From positions 1 through 34,697 of the forward strand of contig CAAGNP010000003.1 of NCBI GenBank assembly GCA_900771335.1: 34,697 nucleotides of DNA, given 5' to 3'. This stretch comes from Rikenellaceae bacterium (GTDB taxonomy: Bacteria > Bacteroidota > Bacteroidia > Bacteroidales > UBA932). The notes beneath the pieces were generated by a model. It had not been told where the DNA came from and made no database searches. It saw only the letters and a list, made by a program, of their open reading frames with translations. This document shows, piece by piece, positions 1 to 7,431 of this stretch; position 1 is the first letter of the stretch, and every line of letters starts with the position of its first letter. Both the position numbers and the translations under genes were made by a program.

Positions 1-79
1 ACTGCGTCTGTTGACTTGATTACAGTATCGGTTTTACTTACATATAATCCGTTATCAATTAATGTAACAATATCCGCAG
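1..79. repeat. 79-bp perfect direct repeat, copy A
   Basis: Bases 1-79 are identical to 4620-4698. The match runs off the left edge of the window, so the true repeat may be longer. To the right it stops abruptly: the following 79 bases of each copy (80-158 versus 4699-4777) line up without gaps but at only roughly three-quarters identity. Both copies encode the same part of the prodomain of a C10-type lipoprotein. Confidence 0.97.
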
Positions 80-158
80 GTAATATATTCACATCTTTAC
101 TACAAGACACGATAGTAAAGATAAGTACCATAAATATGTTAATCAATACTCTTTTCAT
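1..158 (-). CDS. N-terminus of a second C10-family peptidase lipoprotein (3' end outside window)
   Basis: Partial gene: only the first 52 codons lie in the window. Reading from the ATG at 158-156, the product begins MKRVLINIFMVLIFTIVSC, a lipoprotein signal with lipobox IVSC followed by SKD. The next residues match the N-terminus of the complete C10 peptidase at 3416-4777 exactly (ADIVTLIDNGLYVSK onward), while the signal peptide differs. It is therefore a paralogue lying downstream of the TonB receptor in the same direction, 108 bases after its stop. A TAAATTTG sequence (minus strand, 174-181) could be a -7 element, but no matching -33 is seen and the DNA is AT-rich. Whether the rest of the gene is intact, including its catalytic residues, cannot be seen. 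Assignment rests on similarity to the neighbour. Confidence 0.75.
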   Translation of the reverse strand, partial: MKRVLINIFMVLIFTIVSCSKDVNILPADIVTLIDNGLYVSKTDTVIKSTDA

Positions 159-266
159 AAACTCTATTCCTTTCAAATTTATTTCGGATCTTTAATATAC
201 TACATTCTCAGCACGTTCACCACGCACTATTAATTTTATACCTAACTCCGTTCAGGCATCTTTTTT

Positions 267-2474
267 CTAAAACTCAAAACTATAACTCAATGATGGCATA
301 AATGGGAAAAGACATACAGACTTTAGGCTATATCCTTGATTTTCCCTCAGTTTATACAGCCATAACTTATAAGTATTATGGTGATTATATACATTATTTA
401 TGCTTAAAATTATCCTACTCTTGCCTACTTTATGAAATATGTAATAATTTATGGACAAGTCCAATTTATGGTAATCTTTCAACTTGTAATTATTTTTGCA
501 ATCTGCCACTGACAATAAATACTCTCTATCCAACATATTACCAAAATATTTTAATGCTACTGGAACAACCATATTTTCAAGAGTTATCTTTTTTCCGGTC
601 ATATACATAAATGACGCAGAGACATCGATATACTTCCCCAATTTTTGACAAAATACAGCAGACAGTTTATGTCTCCTATCCTGTTTGGAATACAACCACT
701 CTCCTCTATTGATATAATCAAATTTATTAAGACTTTTACTCCATGTATAAGAAAGATTCCATACTGTTGTCCCCACATCTTTATTAATAGCAAACTCCAA
801 ACCATATGATTTTCCTTTGCCCACATCTATGATATCTGCAATATTTTCCAATTTTATATAACTTACCCCATTCTTATAGTCAATTATCCCTTTGCTTTGA
901 TTATAATAACATTCCAAACTTATAGACATCTTCTTATTAAATGGGTACAAGTCTATAAATACCCCTCCTGAATAATTATTGGAGATACTTACCGGAATTT
1001 CTTCATTCATTAAAACCCAGTCATCAAACTCTCTGACAACACTGCCACTTATCAATTGATGTACAGCCTGACTCATACGCGAGTATGAAAATTTAAATGA
1101 CAACTTTTTATTTGAAAATGGGTATAATGATAGTCTTGTCCTTGGTTCCGGAACCAAGGCGAACTCTGCACTATTATTATACAATACCAATCTGCACCCC
1201 ATTCCAATATTAACCCTATCCCACAAACTCATCTCATCTTCAGCATAGATTGAAACTGTATGAAGGTAGTCTCTTGACGTATAAGAAGACATATTCTCAA
1301 ATAAAACATTCTCTACGGAATTAAATAACTCCTTTTCATAGCTACTGTTATTAAAGATAGAGCCCCCTATCTGAAATGAATATTTGAATCCGTACCCAAT
1401 ATTATGAAAGCCTTGTAAATACTCTGCATCCATCCCCAATGCGACATCCTGAATTCCAAGCACTTTACTATTTATTGACTCTATAATTCTTTTACTGATC
1501 GTATCAATCTCATTTACATATACATTTCTCTGATATATCAGATCATTTTTTCTGAATTGCGAATAATAAATATAACTATTTATTCTGTGATTATTGTTCG
1601 GAACACAATTCCATTGGATACTCCCCCCCATATTTCCCCACCTACTAATATTCTCTCCATGAAAAAATTGGGATTCGACAGAGGTCTTATTATTCATTTT
1701 AGTGGAATTGTCTCCGTAATAGAAACTACCTTTAAGTGAATTCTTATTACTAAATCTATGCATTATAATTGCATTGACATCATAGTAATCCATATCCTCG
1801 AAAGGTTTGACATAGGTAGTGTTTGAATTCAATTTTCTATAAATAGGTAGAACCAGTAAACCCAAATATGACAATCGTCCAGACATTAGATAATGAGTAT
1901 TTTCTTTTATTGACCCTTTTAATGACAATGACGAAATAATAGGACCAATAGATATATTGCCATGTACTCCACTATTCTCCCCATATTTACCAATTACATC
2001 TACAATACCTGAAAGTTTGCCACCATATTTTGACGGAAAACCAGATTTATAAACATAAGTATCTCCAACTACGTCCGGGTTGAATACAGAGACAAATCCT
2101 TTCAAGTTACCTGGGTTAAAAATAGGTATTTTATCTAGAAGGATTAAAGTCTCATCATAATTGCCACCACGTATGGAGATACCAACATCACCCTCAGATG
2201 CACTATTGACACCAGGCATATATTGAATAATCTTCATTACATCATTATTACCGAATACAGACGGTATAGTGTATAGAAAAATCGGGTTCAACTTTGAGAA
2301 CACAAAACTGGGTCTAATATTATCAATCTCACTTGTGATAACAGCTTCCTCCAGTACGCCACCCATTTTGACTGTGTCTTTAGAATTTACAGAGTACGCT
2401 GATAGTGGAGTAAAACAGCAAATCAATAAGCAAAAAAAAATAAATTTATTACCACCCTCCATCAACTTTATCAT
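267..2474 (-). CDS. TonB-dependent outer-membrane receptor, plug and barrel only
   Basis: 735-residue receptor. After a signal peptide (hydrophobic FIFFCLLICCF, cleavage near SAYS) comes a segment resembling a TonB box (LEEAVITSE), then a plug domain with MPGVNSASEGDVGISIRGG, LLDKIPIFNP and the GFPSKYGGKLSGIVDV stretch, then a long alternating beta-barrel region ending in aromatic YSFEF, the usual outer-membrane C-terminus. Unlike many Bacteroidota receptors there is no CarboxypepD-like repeat before the plug, and no SusD partner is present. The ATG at 2474 was chosen; a TTG at 2480 and an ATG at 2462 are in frame. All three overlap the end of the DUF4249 gene, which suggests coupled translation. 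Substrate is unknown; peptides are a guess from the protease neighbour. Confidence 0.9.
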   Translation of the reverse strand: MIKLMEGGNKFIFFCLLICCFTPLSAYSVNSKDTVKMGGVLEEAVITSEIDNIRPSFVFSKLNPIFLYTIPSVFGNNDVMKIIQYMPGVNSASEGDVGISIRGGNYDETLILLDKIPIFNPGNLKGFVSVFNPDVVGDTYVYKSGFPSKYGGKLSGIVDVIGKYGENSGVHGNISIGPIISSLSLKGSIKENTHYLMSGRLSYLGLLVLPIYRKLNSNTTYVKPFEDMDYYDVNAIIMHRFSNKNSLKGSFYYGDNSTKMNNKTSVESQFFHGENISRWGNMGGSIQWNCVPNNNHRINSYIYYSQFRKNDLIYQRNVYVNEIDTISKRIIESINSKVLGIQDVALGMDAEYLQGFHNIGYGFKYSFQIGGSIFNNSSYEKELFNSVENVLFENMSSYTSRDYLHTVSIYAEDEMSLWDRVNIGMGCRLVLYNNSAEFALVPEPRTRLSLYPFSNKKLSFKFSYSRMSQAVHQLISGSVVREFDDWVLMNEEIPVSISNNYSGGVFIDLYPFNKKMSISLECYYNQSKGIIDYKNGVSYIKLENIADIIDVGKGKSYGLEFAINKDVGTTVWNLSYTWSKSLNKFDYINRGEWLYSKQDRRHKLSAVFCQKLGKYIDVSASFMYMTGKKITLENMVVPVALKYFGNMLDREYLLSVADCKNNYKLKDYHKLDLSINYYIFHKVGKSRIILSINNVYNHHNTYKLWLYKLRENQGYSLKSVCLFPFMPSLSYSFEF

Positions 2475-3426
2475 AATCAAAATTGTACAAATAAGTCTTA
2501 AATCTTACTACCTCTATCGAATAGCTGCACGCACTAAAGATACCATATCCCCCCTCTACATTAGTATACAAGTTAAATACTGGTTCTGATAATATATCAT
2601 TTTGTGCACATAGAGCATATTCCACATCTTTAATATATCTATAATAATCTTCGGTAATATGAACCAGATATACAGCAAAATCTAAATATAAGATATCTTC
2701 AAGATAAGCCCCGGGCATCTTTTTCAAGTAATCTGCGGTACCCGTAGGATAACTGGTAAAAATTGTAAAATTGCACTCTCCTCCATTAAATGATTCGTCT
2801 GTAATGGTATTGGTAAAGCCTATTTGATTATCCATTATAGATGCGAAAATCCGTTTATCCTCAAATAGTGGATCAAAAGAACCATTGCGGAGATACACCC
2901 TCTCATTACACTTAACAATATATATCTGATAATAATCTTTTTCTTTACTAATATCATTAAACACACCAGAAACAACAGTTAGTGAATCTTCATAAATATC
3001 ATTAACCTTAGGAATTATATTATTGTTTGCAATTTTATATGCAGAAACCAAAGACAATGAATCTGATCCTTGCAGAATTGGAACTTTTGTGGTCGATTTT
3101 ATATCTGGATAGTAACCACACAAATCATGGATATACAAATCTAATTTATCTCCAGGATGCGACACTTCATTAGTTTGATACAAACCATTCATCAAAGCCA
3201 GATTTATAACTTTTGTATCGTTAACGATTATTTTCACATCCAGGGAGTCCAACCGTCCCCCTCCAGTACCTGCGACAATAATTTCCATAGGATCCCCTGC
3301 TGCTATATTAGCAACAACTGATAATCGAGGCTCTAAATCAATAATCACCTCAATATTTTTCTCACAAGAAGTTAATGATAGAGTAGATACAATTAATAAA
3401 AAGCACTTGATTTTTCTAATCATCAT
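2449..3426 (-). CDS. DUF4249-family lipoprotein
   Basis: 325 residues beginning MMIRKIKCFLLIVSTLSLTSC, a lipoprotein signal peptide with lipobox LTSC, followed by EKNIEVIIDLEPRLSVVANI. The early part, with short beta-rich segments and the pattern RLSVVANIAAGDPMEIIVAG, fits the DUF4249 family, whose members sit beside TonB receptors in Bacteroidota; its biochemical role is not established. Its start overlaps the end of the C10 peptidase by 11 bases and its end overlaps the receptor start, so the three are almost certainly one translationally coupled operon. Likely place: outer membrane, possibly surface exposed, as a partner of the receptor (inference). The family call is from pattern recognition and could be wrong in detail, but lipoprotein status is clear. 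Confidence 0.75.
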   Translation of the reverse strand: MMIRKIKCFLLIVSTLSLTSCEKNIEVIIDLEPRLSVVANIAAGDPMEIIVAGTGGGRLDSLDVKIIVNDTKVINLALMNGLYQTNEVSHPGDKLDLYIHDLCGYYPDIKSTTKVPILQGSDSLSLVSAYKIANNNIIPKVNDIYEDSLTVVSGVFNDISKEKDYYQIYIVKCNERVYLRNGSFDPLFEDKRIFASIMDNQIGFTNTITDESFNGGECNFTIFTSYPTGTADYLKKMPGAYLEDILYLDFAVYLVHITEDYYRYIKDVEYALCAQNDILSEPVFNLYTNVEGGYGIFSACSYSIEVVRFKTYLYNFDYDKVDGGW

Positions 3427-4777
3427 TTGGCTTTATATTTATAATGTTTCCCCTACTATTATCATAACCCTCCATTGAAGAATTGTCAGTATACCATCCA
3501 TTATAATCTCCATCCCATCCCCAATTCATATGGAAATAATTATGATTCATAGTACTTGACCTATAATTTGTATTCTCTACATATTCCAACTCTCCAAAAA
3601 TAGATATGGTCATCAGTTTATATATTCTATATGAGTTATAACTTGTAGATCCATCACACACCCAGGCATGCCCACTGGAACTTGATTGTCCGTGCATAAA
3701 TATTGGACCATAATTAGATAATACATAGGGGACATTCGTATTACTCGGAGTTGCATCCAGAAAGTCATAATCTTCACTACGCAACATTGATTTTATTTGA
3801 TAAGCATTTGTTTGGCCAGTTTGAGAATTTGTAACAATTCTATCCCTAATATTCTTTAGAAAAACGCCAATACTATCAATATTGGTTATTTTGCCTACCC
3901 ATGACCAATCACTATACTTTCCATGATACCACAATATTTGCCCAATTGCTACAGTACCACATCCTAAAGGATAATCACCGTCTAACTGGTCATTGTACAC
4001 TCCTGTCTGATGCCATTCTGTACTTAACATATAATTATTATAATTCGGCTGATTTGCTTCAGATTTTTTCAATATAAAACTTGTATTATGATACTCTTCT
4101 CCATAATCTTCAGCAGCTGCAGCTAGAGCTTTAAACTCAGCTAGTACATTTGCAGGTAAACCGTCTATCTCATCTTCTGTTATAGGATATACATCATATC
4201 CTTCATTTGACCATTGGATAACACTTTCTCCTATCAAAGAGGTGATAGGATCACTATCTTTGGTCATATAATACCCAGGCATATTCTTCTCTTCATACAC
4301 CTTCCAGGCCTCCATCTCTGATTTAACGTCAGATACTGGTAGTTTATGTTTCCTGTTTATCTCTCTTTTATAGCTGTTTAAATATTGACTGACTCCATTT
4401 AATGTATCGGTGCAAAAGATACCTTTGTCTGAATATGCTAATATTGGGTAATGCTTCTTGGTAGAGGATACAAGAACCCATCCCCCTCCTTCATAGTTGA
4501 CCACATATACGCCAAGTTCCGACTCCGAATCCTTGAATTCATTAACACTTTTGACACTCTTCGAAAAATTACCCTTAGTTGCTTCTGTGCCATTAAAGGA
4601 AAATAGATTTGCAACCTTTACTGCGTCTGTTGACTTGATTACAGTATCGGTTTTACTTACATATAATCCGTTATCAATTAATGTAACAATATCCGCAGAT
4701 GACACGTTCATATCTTTGCTGCAAGACATAATAGTAAAGATAAGTACCGGAAGTGTTCTAATTAAAATTCTTTTCAT
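3416..4777 (-). CDS. C10-family (streptopain-like) cysteine peptidase lipoprotein
   Basis: 453 residues from the ATG at 4777. Signal peptide MKRILIRTLPVLIFTIMSC carries a lipobox, so the enzyme should be lipid anchored. Residues about 30-135 resemble the Spi-type inhibitory prodomain (NLFSFN, GGGWVLVSSTKKHYPILAYSD). The peptidase domain follows: catalytic Cys273 in DYPLGCGTVAIGQILWYH, catalytic His370 in SSSGHAWVCDG and the family hallmark HMNWGWDGDYNGWY near 416-429. By analogy it would mature by removal of the prodomain. It is the first gene of the minus-strand operon with DUF4249 and the TonB receptor. An upstream in-frame ATG (4792) exists, but the shorter start gives a normal signal peptide and matches the paralogue at 158. 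Sequence is much richer in A+T than the core genes to the right. Confidence 0.9.
   Translation of the reverse strand: MKRILIRTLPVLIFTIMSCSKDMNVSSADIVTLIDNGLYVSKTDTVIKSTDAVKVANLFSFNGTEATKGNFSKSVKSVNEFKDSESELGVYVVNYEGGGWVLVSSTKKHYPILAYSDKGIFCTDTLNGVSQYLNSYKREINRKHKLPVSDVKSEMEAWKVYEEKNMPGYYMTKDSDPITSLIGESVIQWSNEGYDVYPITEDEIDGLPANVLAEFKALAAAAEDYGEEYHNTSFILKKSEANQPNYNNYMLSTEWHQTGVYNDQLDGDYPLGCGTVAIGQILWYHGKYSDWSWVGKITNIDSIGVFLKNIRDRIVTNSQTGQTNAYQIKSMLRSEDYDFLDATPSNTNVPYVLSNYGPIFMHGQSSSSGHAWVCDGSTSYNSYRIYKLMTISIFGELEYVENTNYRSSTMNHNYFHMNWGWDGDYNGWYTDNSSMEGYDNSRGNIINIKPNDD
4620..4698. repeat. 79-bp perfect direct repeat, copy B
   Basis: Identical to bases 1-79 and placed 4619 bases away in the same orientation, inside the prodomain-coding part of the C10 peptidase. 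See copy A for the limits of the match. Confidence 0.97.
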
Positions 4778-4831
4778 AGGTTCCATATTCATATATTATT
4801 TAACGTTTAGCAATTATTCTTTAACATAAAC

Positions 4832-4850
4832 GTGAAATATCCTGTTTCAC
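4832..4850 (-). other. Inverted repeat in the leader of the C10 operon
   Basis: GTGAAA (4832-4837) and TTTCAC (4845-4850) form a perfect 6-bp arm pair around a 7-base loop, between the putative promoter and the C10 start codon. It could be an RNA hairpin in the leader or a protein-binding site. It is short, and chance occurrence is possible. Confidence 0.35.
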
Positions 4851-4886
4851 TTACTCTCTTTGGGAATTATTTTTTCTTTCTCTATG

Positions 4887-4918
4887 CTAAATTATAAAGA
4901 AAACACGCAAACGCAAAA
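4887..4918 (-). promoter_or_regulatory. Putative promoter of the C10/DUF4249/TonB operon
   Basis: On the minus strand TTTTG (4918-4914), a 19-base spacer, then TAATTTAG (4894-4887). This fits the Bacteroidota pattern TTTG-N19-TAnnTTTG with one mismatch in the -7 box. Transcription would start near 4882 and leave a leader of about 105 bases. Confidence 0.45.
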
Positions 4919-4975
4919 ACAAGATCCTACATCGCGATAGATTATAGACTCTTTTAGATATCGTTACTTCAAACT

Positions 4976-6085
4976 CTAAAGCCCTTTCGCCACCTCTTCT
5001 ACCTCTTTCATCACCCTTAGAAAGTTTCCTCCAAGAATACCTTTAATATCTTCATCAGAGTAGCCTCTGGCTTTTAGTTCTTCTGTGAAAAGTGGGAATT
5101 TGCTGATATCCCTTACACCCTCAGGAGGTGTTTCGATACCGTCAAAATCTGAACCCAGACCTACGTGTTTTGCACCTACAAGCTTGACTACGTGATCAAT
5201 ATGATCTACTACCCTCTTGTATGATGGTGCTGGGAAGTTCGCCAATTTCTTCTCTACCTCGTGATATGCCGCCCTCTTTTCATCATTATCGGGCTCCATA
5301 CGTGACGCAAACTGTTTGGCATCGAAATCATCAGCCAACTCGCTGAATTCATCAGAAGCGAATGAATCATCGATAAATGCAGGATAGAAGTTGATCTGAA
5401 TCACACCACCATTCTCTGCAAGGGCCTTGATCATATCATCTGTCATATTGCGCCTATGGCCACAAAGCGCTCTACAGCAAGAGTGTGTAGCAGCCACCGG
5501 AGCTTTAGTGTATTTGATTACATCGTAAAAAGCTTCATCAGAGATATGTGACACATCGATAACCATACCCAATCGGTTCATCTCAGCGATAACCTCCTGT
5601 CCGAAAGGTGAAACGCCGCCCCATCTCTTCTCTTTAGGTCCGCAAGAGTCACAGATATCATTATTGCCTGCATGGGTAAGTGTCATATATCTTACACCGA
5701 AACGGTAGAAAAGTCTCAACATATGGAGATCTTTCTGGATAGGAAGACCATTCTCCATACCCAAGAAGATGGAAATAAGACCTTTTTTCTTGTTCTCAAG
5801 AGCCTCTTCCACTGAAAAAGCGAAAGCAACTTTATCTCTGTTCTGGTCTACGGCATCATATGTACGGGAAATAAGTTCCAATGCCCTTCTGGTAGCTGCA
5901 TCAGGGGTCAAGCTGTTTGATGTATAGATGGCGAAGAATGAACCGTCTACTCCACCTTCCTTCATCCTGGGAAAGTCTACATGACATCTGTCCAGACGCT
6001 GTCCAAGATCGACATTTTCCAAAAGCATACTTGGGGTATCACAGTGAGAATCAAGCACAAAGGCTTCTTGATGTAATTTGTCCAT
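4976..6085 (-). CDS. Membrane dipeptidase family (M19) zinc dipeptidase
   Basis: 369 residues, typical length for peptidase family M19 (renal dipeptidase-like), which hydrolyses a broad range of dipeptides with a two-zinc centre. Metal ligands expected from the human enzyme are present: His14 and Asp16 in DSHCDTP, Glu111 in LGMENG, His180 in DVSHIS and His201 in ATHSCC, exactly 21 residues apart as in human DPEP1; Asp313 in GSDFDG is the remaining active-site acid. No signal peptide is seen, so it is probably cytoplasmic and completes breakdown of imported dipeptides. It has its own consensus promoter inside the end of the upstream DUF2807 gene. No terminator is visible between it and the C10 operon, so read-through into that operon is possible. 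Confidence 0.93.
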   Translation of the reverse strand: MDKLHQEAFVLDSHCDTPSMLLENVDLGQRLDRCHVDFPRMKEGGVDGSFFAIYTSNSLTPDAATRRALELISRTYDAVDQNRDKVAFAFSVEEALENKKKGLISIFLGMENGLPIQKDLHMLRLFYRFGVRYMTLTHAGNNDICDSCGPKEKRWGGVSPFGQEVIAEMNRLGMVIDVSHISDEAFYDVIKYTKAPVAATHSCCRALCGHRRNMTDDMIKALAENGGVIQINFYPAFIDDSFASDEFSELADDFDAKQFASRMEPDNDEKRAAYHEVEKKLANFPAPSYKRVVDHIDHVVKLVGAKHVGLGSDFDGIETPPEGVRDISKFPLFTEELKARGYSDEDIKGILGGNFLRVMKEVEEVAKGL

Positions 6086-6109
6086 ATATTAAGATTTTAA
6101 AATTTGTCA

Positions 6110-6128
6110 GTTATCTCACAAAGATAAC
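6110..6128. promoter_or_regulatory. Palindrome over the dipeptidase -7 element
   Basis: GTTATCT (6110-6116), five-base loop CACAA, AGATAAC (6122-6128): perfect 7-bp arms. The right arm lies inside the -7 box of the minus-strand dipeptidase promoter and the left arm covers the expected transcription start. It could be an operator or a 5' hairpin; it is also close to the end of the DUF2807 gene, where it might assist termination, although no U-run follows. Confidence 0.45.
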
Positions 6129-6149
6129 AAATTCTATCTCTTTTTCAAA
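6119..6149 (-). promoter_or_regulatory. Consensus Bacteroidota promoter for the dipeptidase
   Basis: Minus strand TTTG (6149-6146), exactly 19 bases, TATCTTTG (6126-6119), a full match to the TTTG-N19-TAnnTTTG consensus. The -33 box lies within the last codons of the DUF2807 gene (stop at 6134). Start of transcription is expected near 6113, about 28 bases before the dipeptidase ATG. Confidence 0.75.
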
Positions 6150-6961
6150 GACGCGCCACCCGATATATTATCCTCTTCAAGTATGCCTACACTACTATTG
6201 TAATATAGCTTGGATGCACCGGAAAGATCAACCTCAAGATGCTTGATTACCTCCACTGTCGCAGATGATGCCCCTGAAAGATCCACCCCCGCCGCATCAC
6301 ACACCATTTTTGCTCCATCAATCTTGGATGCACCGGATCCATCCAAATCCATAGACTTCGACTCTCCTACCATCACTATTTTGGCAGCACCTGAGCAATC
6401 AATATCCAGTTCTCCACATTTACCTTTAAAATTCACATTGGAAGCACCACTGGCCTCCAGAGAACAATCATCGAAGATACCTTCCAAGTTCAGTTTGGAA
6501 GCACCAGAAATATCAAAATCACCATCTCTCACCTCTACGCATAGCTTTTTCACTTTGGATGCTCCACTAAACAGACCTTTGAACTCAGGCACTTTAAATA
6601 CATCATCGCAATAGAAAGATGAAGCGCCTGACATATCAAGTTCATTGAGTACAGCCATAGCCACTTCAGCCTTAAACACCTTATCTCCTATATTTTTTGA
6701 TAATTTCTTAGGTAGTTTTTCGCCATCAATACCGATAAACAGGACACCATGAGATACATGTGCCACAAGATAAGGCTCATACTCCTGATCTATAGTGATG
6801 ATCACACTGGGTTCGGACGATTTCACCACAGTAACATCAAAACTGTATGACACATCAAGTTTGGTAAAATTATCCACCTTAATATCTTTTGTAATGTTGG
6901 CAGCAAACACACTTGCCGAGAAAGCCACCATAGCGGCCATAACCATAAAAATCTTTTTCAT
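6134..6961 (-). CDS. DUF2807 (GIN domain) secreted protein with repeated SGAS motifs
   Basis: 275 residues with a Sec signal peptide (MKKIFMVMAAMVAFSASVFA). The rest has the DUF2807/putative autotransporter-adhesin head domain (GIN) pattern: an initial KLDVSYSFDVTV segment followed by a ladder of SGAS or close variants about every 20 residues: MSGASSF, FSGASKV, ISGASKL, ASGASNV, CSGAAKI, GSGASKI, LSGASSA, LSGASKL, ISGGAS, nine in all. Such spacing fits a right-handed beta-helix with one motif per turn. It starts with an ATGA overlap on the membrane-protein gene upstream, so it is the last gene of the sigma-factor operon. Location should be periplasm or cell envelope. Function of the family is not known; adhesin naming is only by database tradition. 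Confidence 0.85.
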   Translation of the reverse strand: MKKIFMVMAAMVAFSASVFAANITKDIKVDNFTKLDVSYSFDVTVVKSSEPSVIITIDQEYEPYLVAHVSHGVLFIGIDGEKLPKKLSKNIGDKVFKAEVAMAVLNELDMSGASSFYCDDVFKVPEFKGLFSGASKVKKLCVEVRDGDFDISGASKLNLEGIFDDCSLEASGASNVNFKGKCGELDIDCSGAAKIVMVGESKSMDLDGSGASKIDGAKMVCDAAGVDLSGASSATVEVIKHLEVDLSGASKLYYNSSVGILEEDNISGGASLKKR

Positions 6962-7431
6962 ATTAATCTGCTTTTTACAATTTTTCTTAATTCCAGAATT
7001 CCATTCAATTTATCCTGATAATACCCCTTCATTATCGCCAATTTCTCTGAAGCGCGCATTTCATCCGGAAGTAGCGACATCAATGGAATACTCTCATTAT
7101 TAATGTTTTCTATTATATCATTTAAAGTTTCTATTTCATCAATATTTACAGACATCTGAAGTTCTGTTGTGATGCTTGCCACCTCTATGCAATACCTCTC
7201 ATACACCCTTACCATCTCCCTTTCAGGGGTATAGAATCTCCAGGTAACACCAAGTCCCAACAGCACTACCACAGCAGCTGCCACCCCTATTCCTCTCTTA
7301 TAGAGTCTCCATAACGGAGCTTTATTGGCCTTCTCCATCCTGGTCAGAAATCTCCCGAAATCCCCTTCTACAGGGACCTCCGAATCAAACTCAGACCGGC
7401 ATTGTATAATTATATTATCCAATTCATTCAT
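6958..7431 (-). CDS. Single-span membrane protein, probable anti-sigma-like partner of the ECF sigma factor
   Basis: 157 residues. N-terminal about 45 residues are soluble and acidic (EVPVEGDFGRFLTRMEKA resembles segments in Bacteroidota proteins found behind ECF sigma genes), then a single membrane span near 49-66 (GVAAAVVVLLGLGVTW), then about 90 residues outside the cytoplasm that look helical. No zinc anti-sigma motif (HxxxCxxC) is present. It overlaps the sigma stop and the DUF2807 start by ATGA at both ends, so the three are co-translated. The anti-sigma role is inferred from position and topology only; the family was not recognised. Confidence 0.6.
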   Translation of the reverse strand: MNELDNIIIQCRSEFDSEVPVEGDFGRFLTRMEKANKAPLWRLYKRGIGVAAAVVVLLGLGVTWRFYTPEREMVRVYERYCIEVASITTELQMSVNIDEIETLNDIIENINNESIPLMSLLPDEMRASEKLAIMKGYYQDKLNGILELRKIVKSRLI

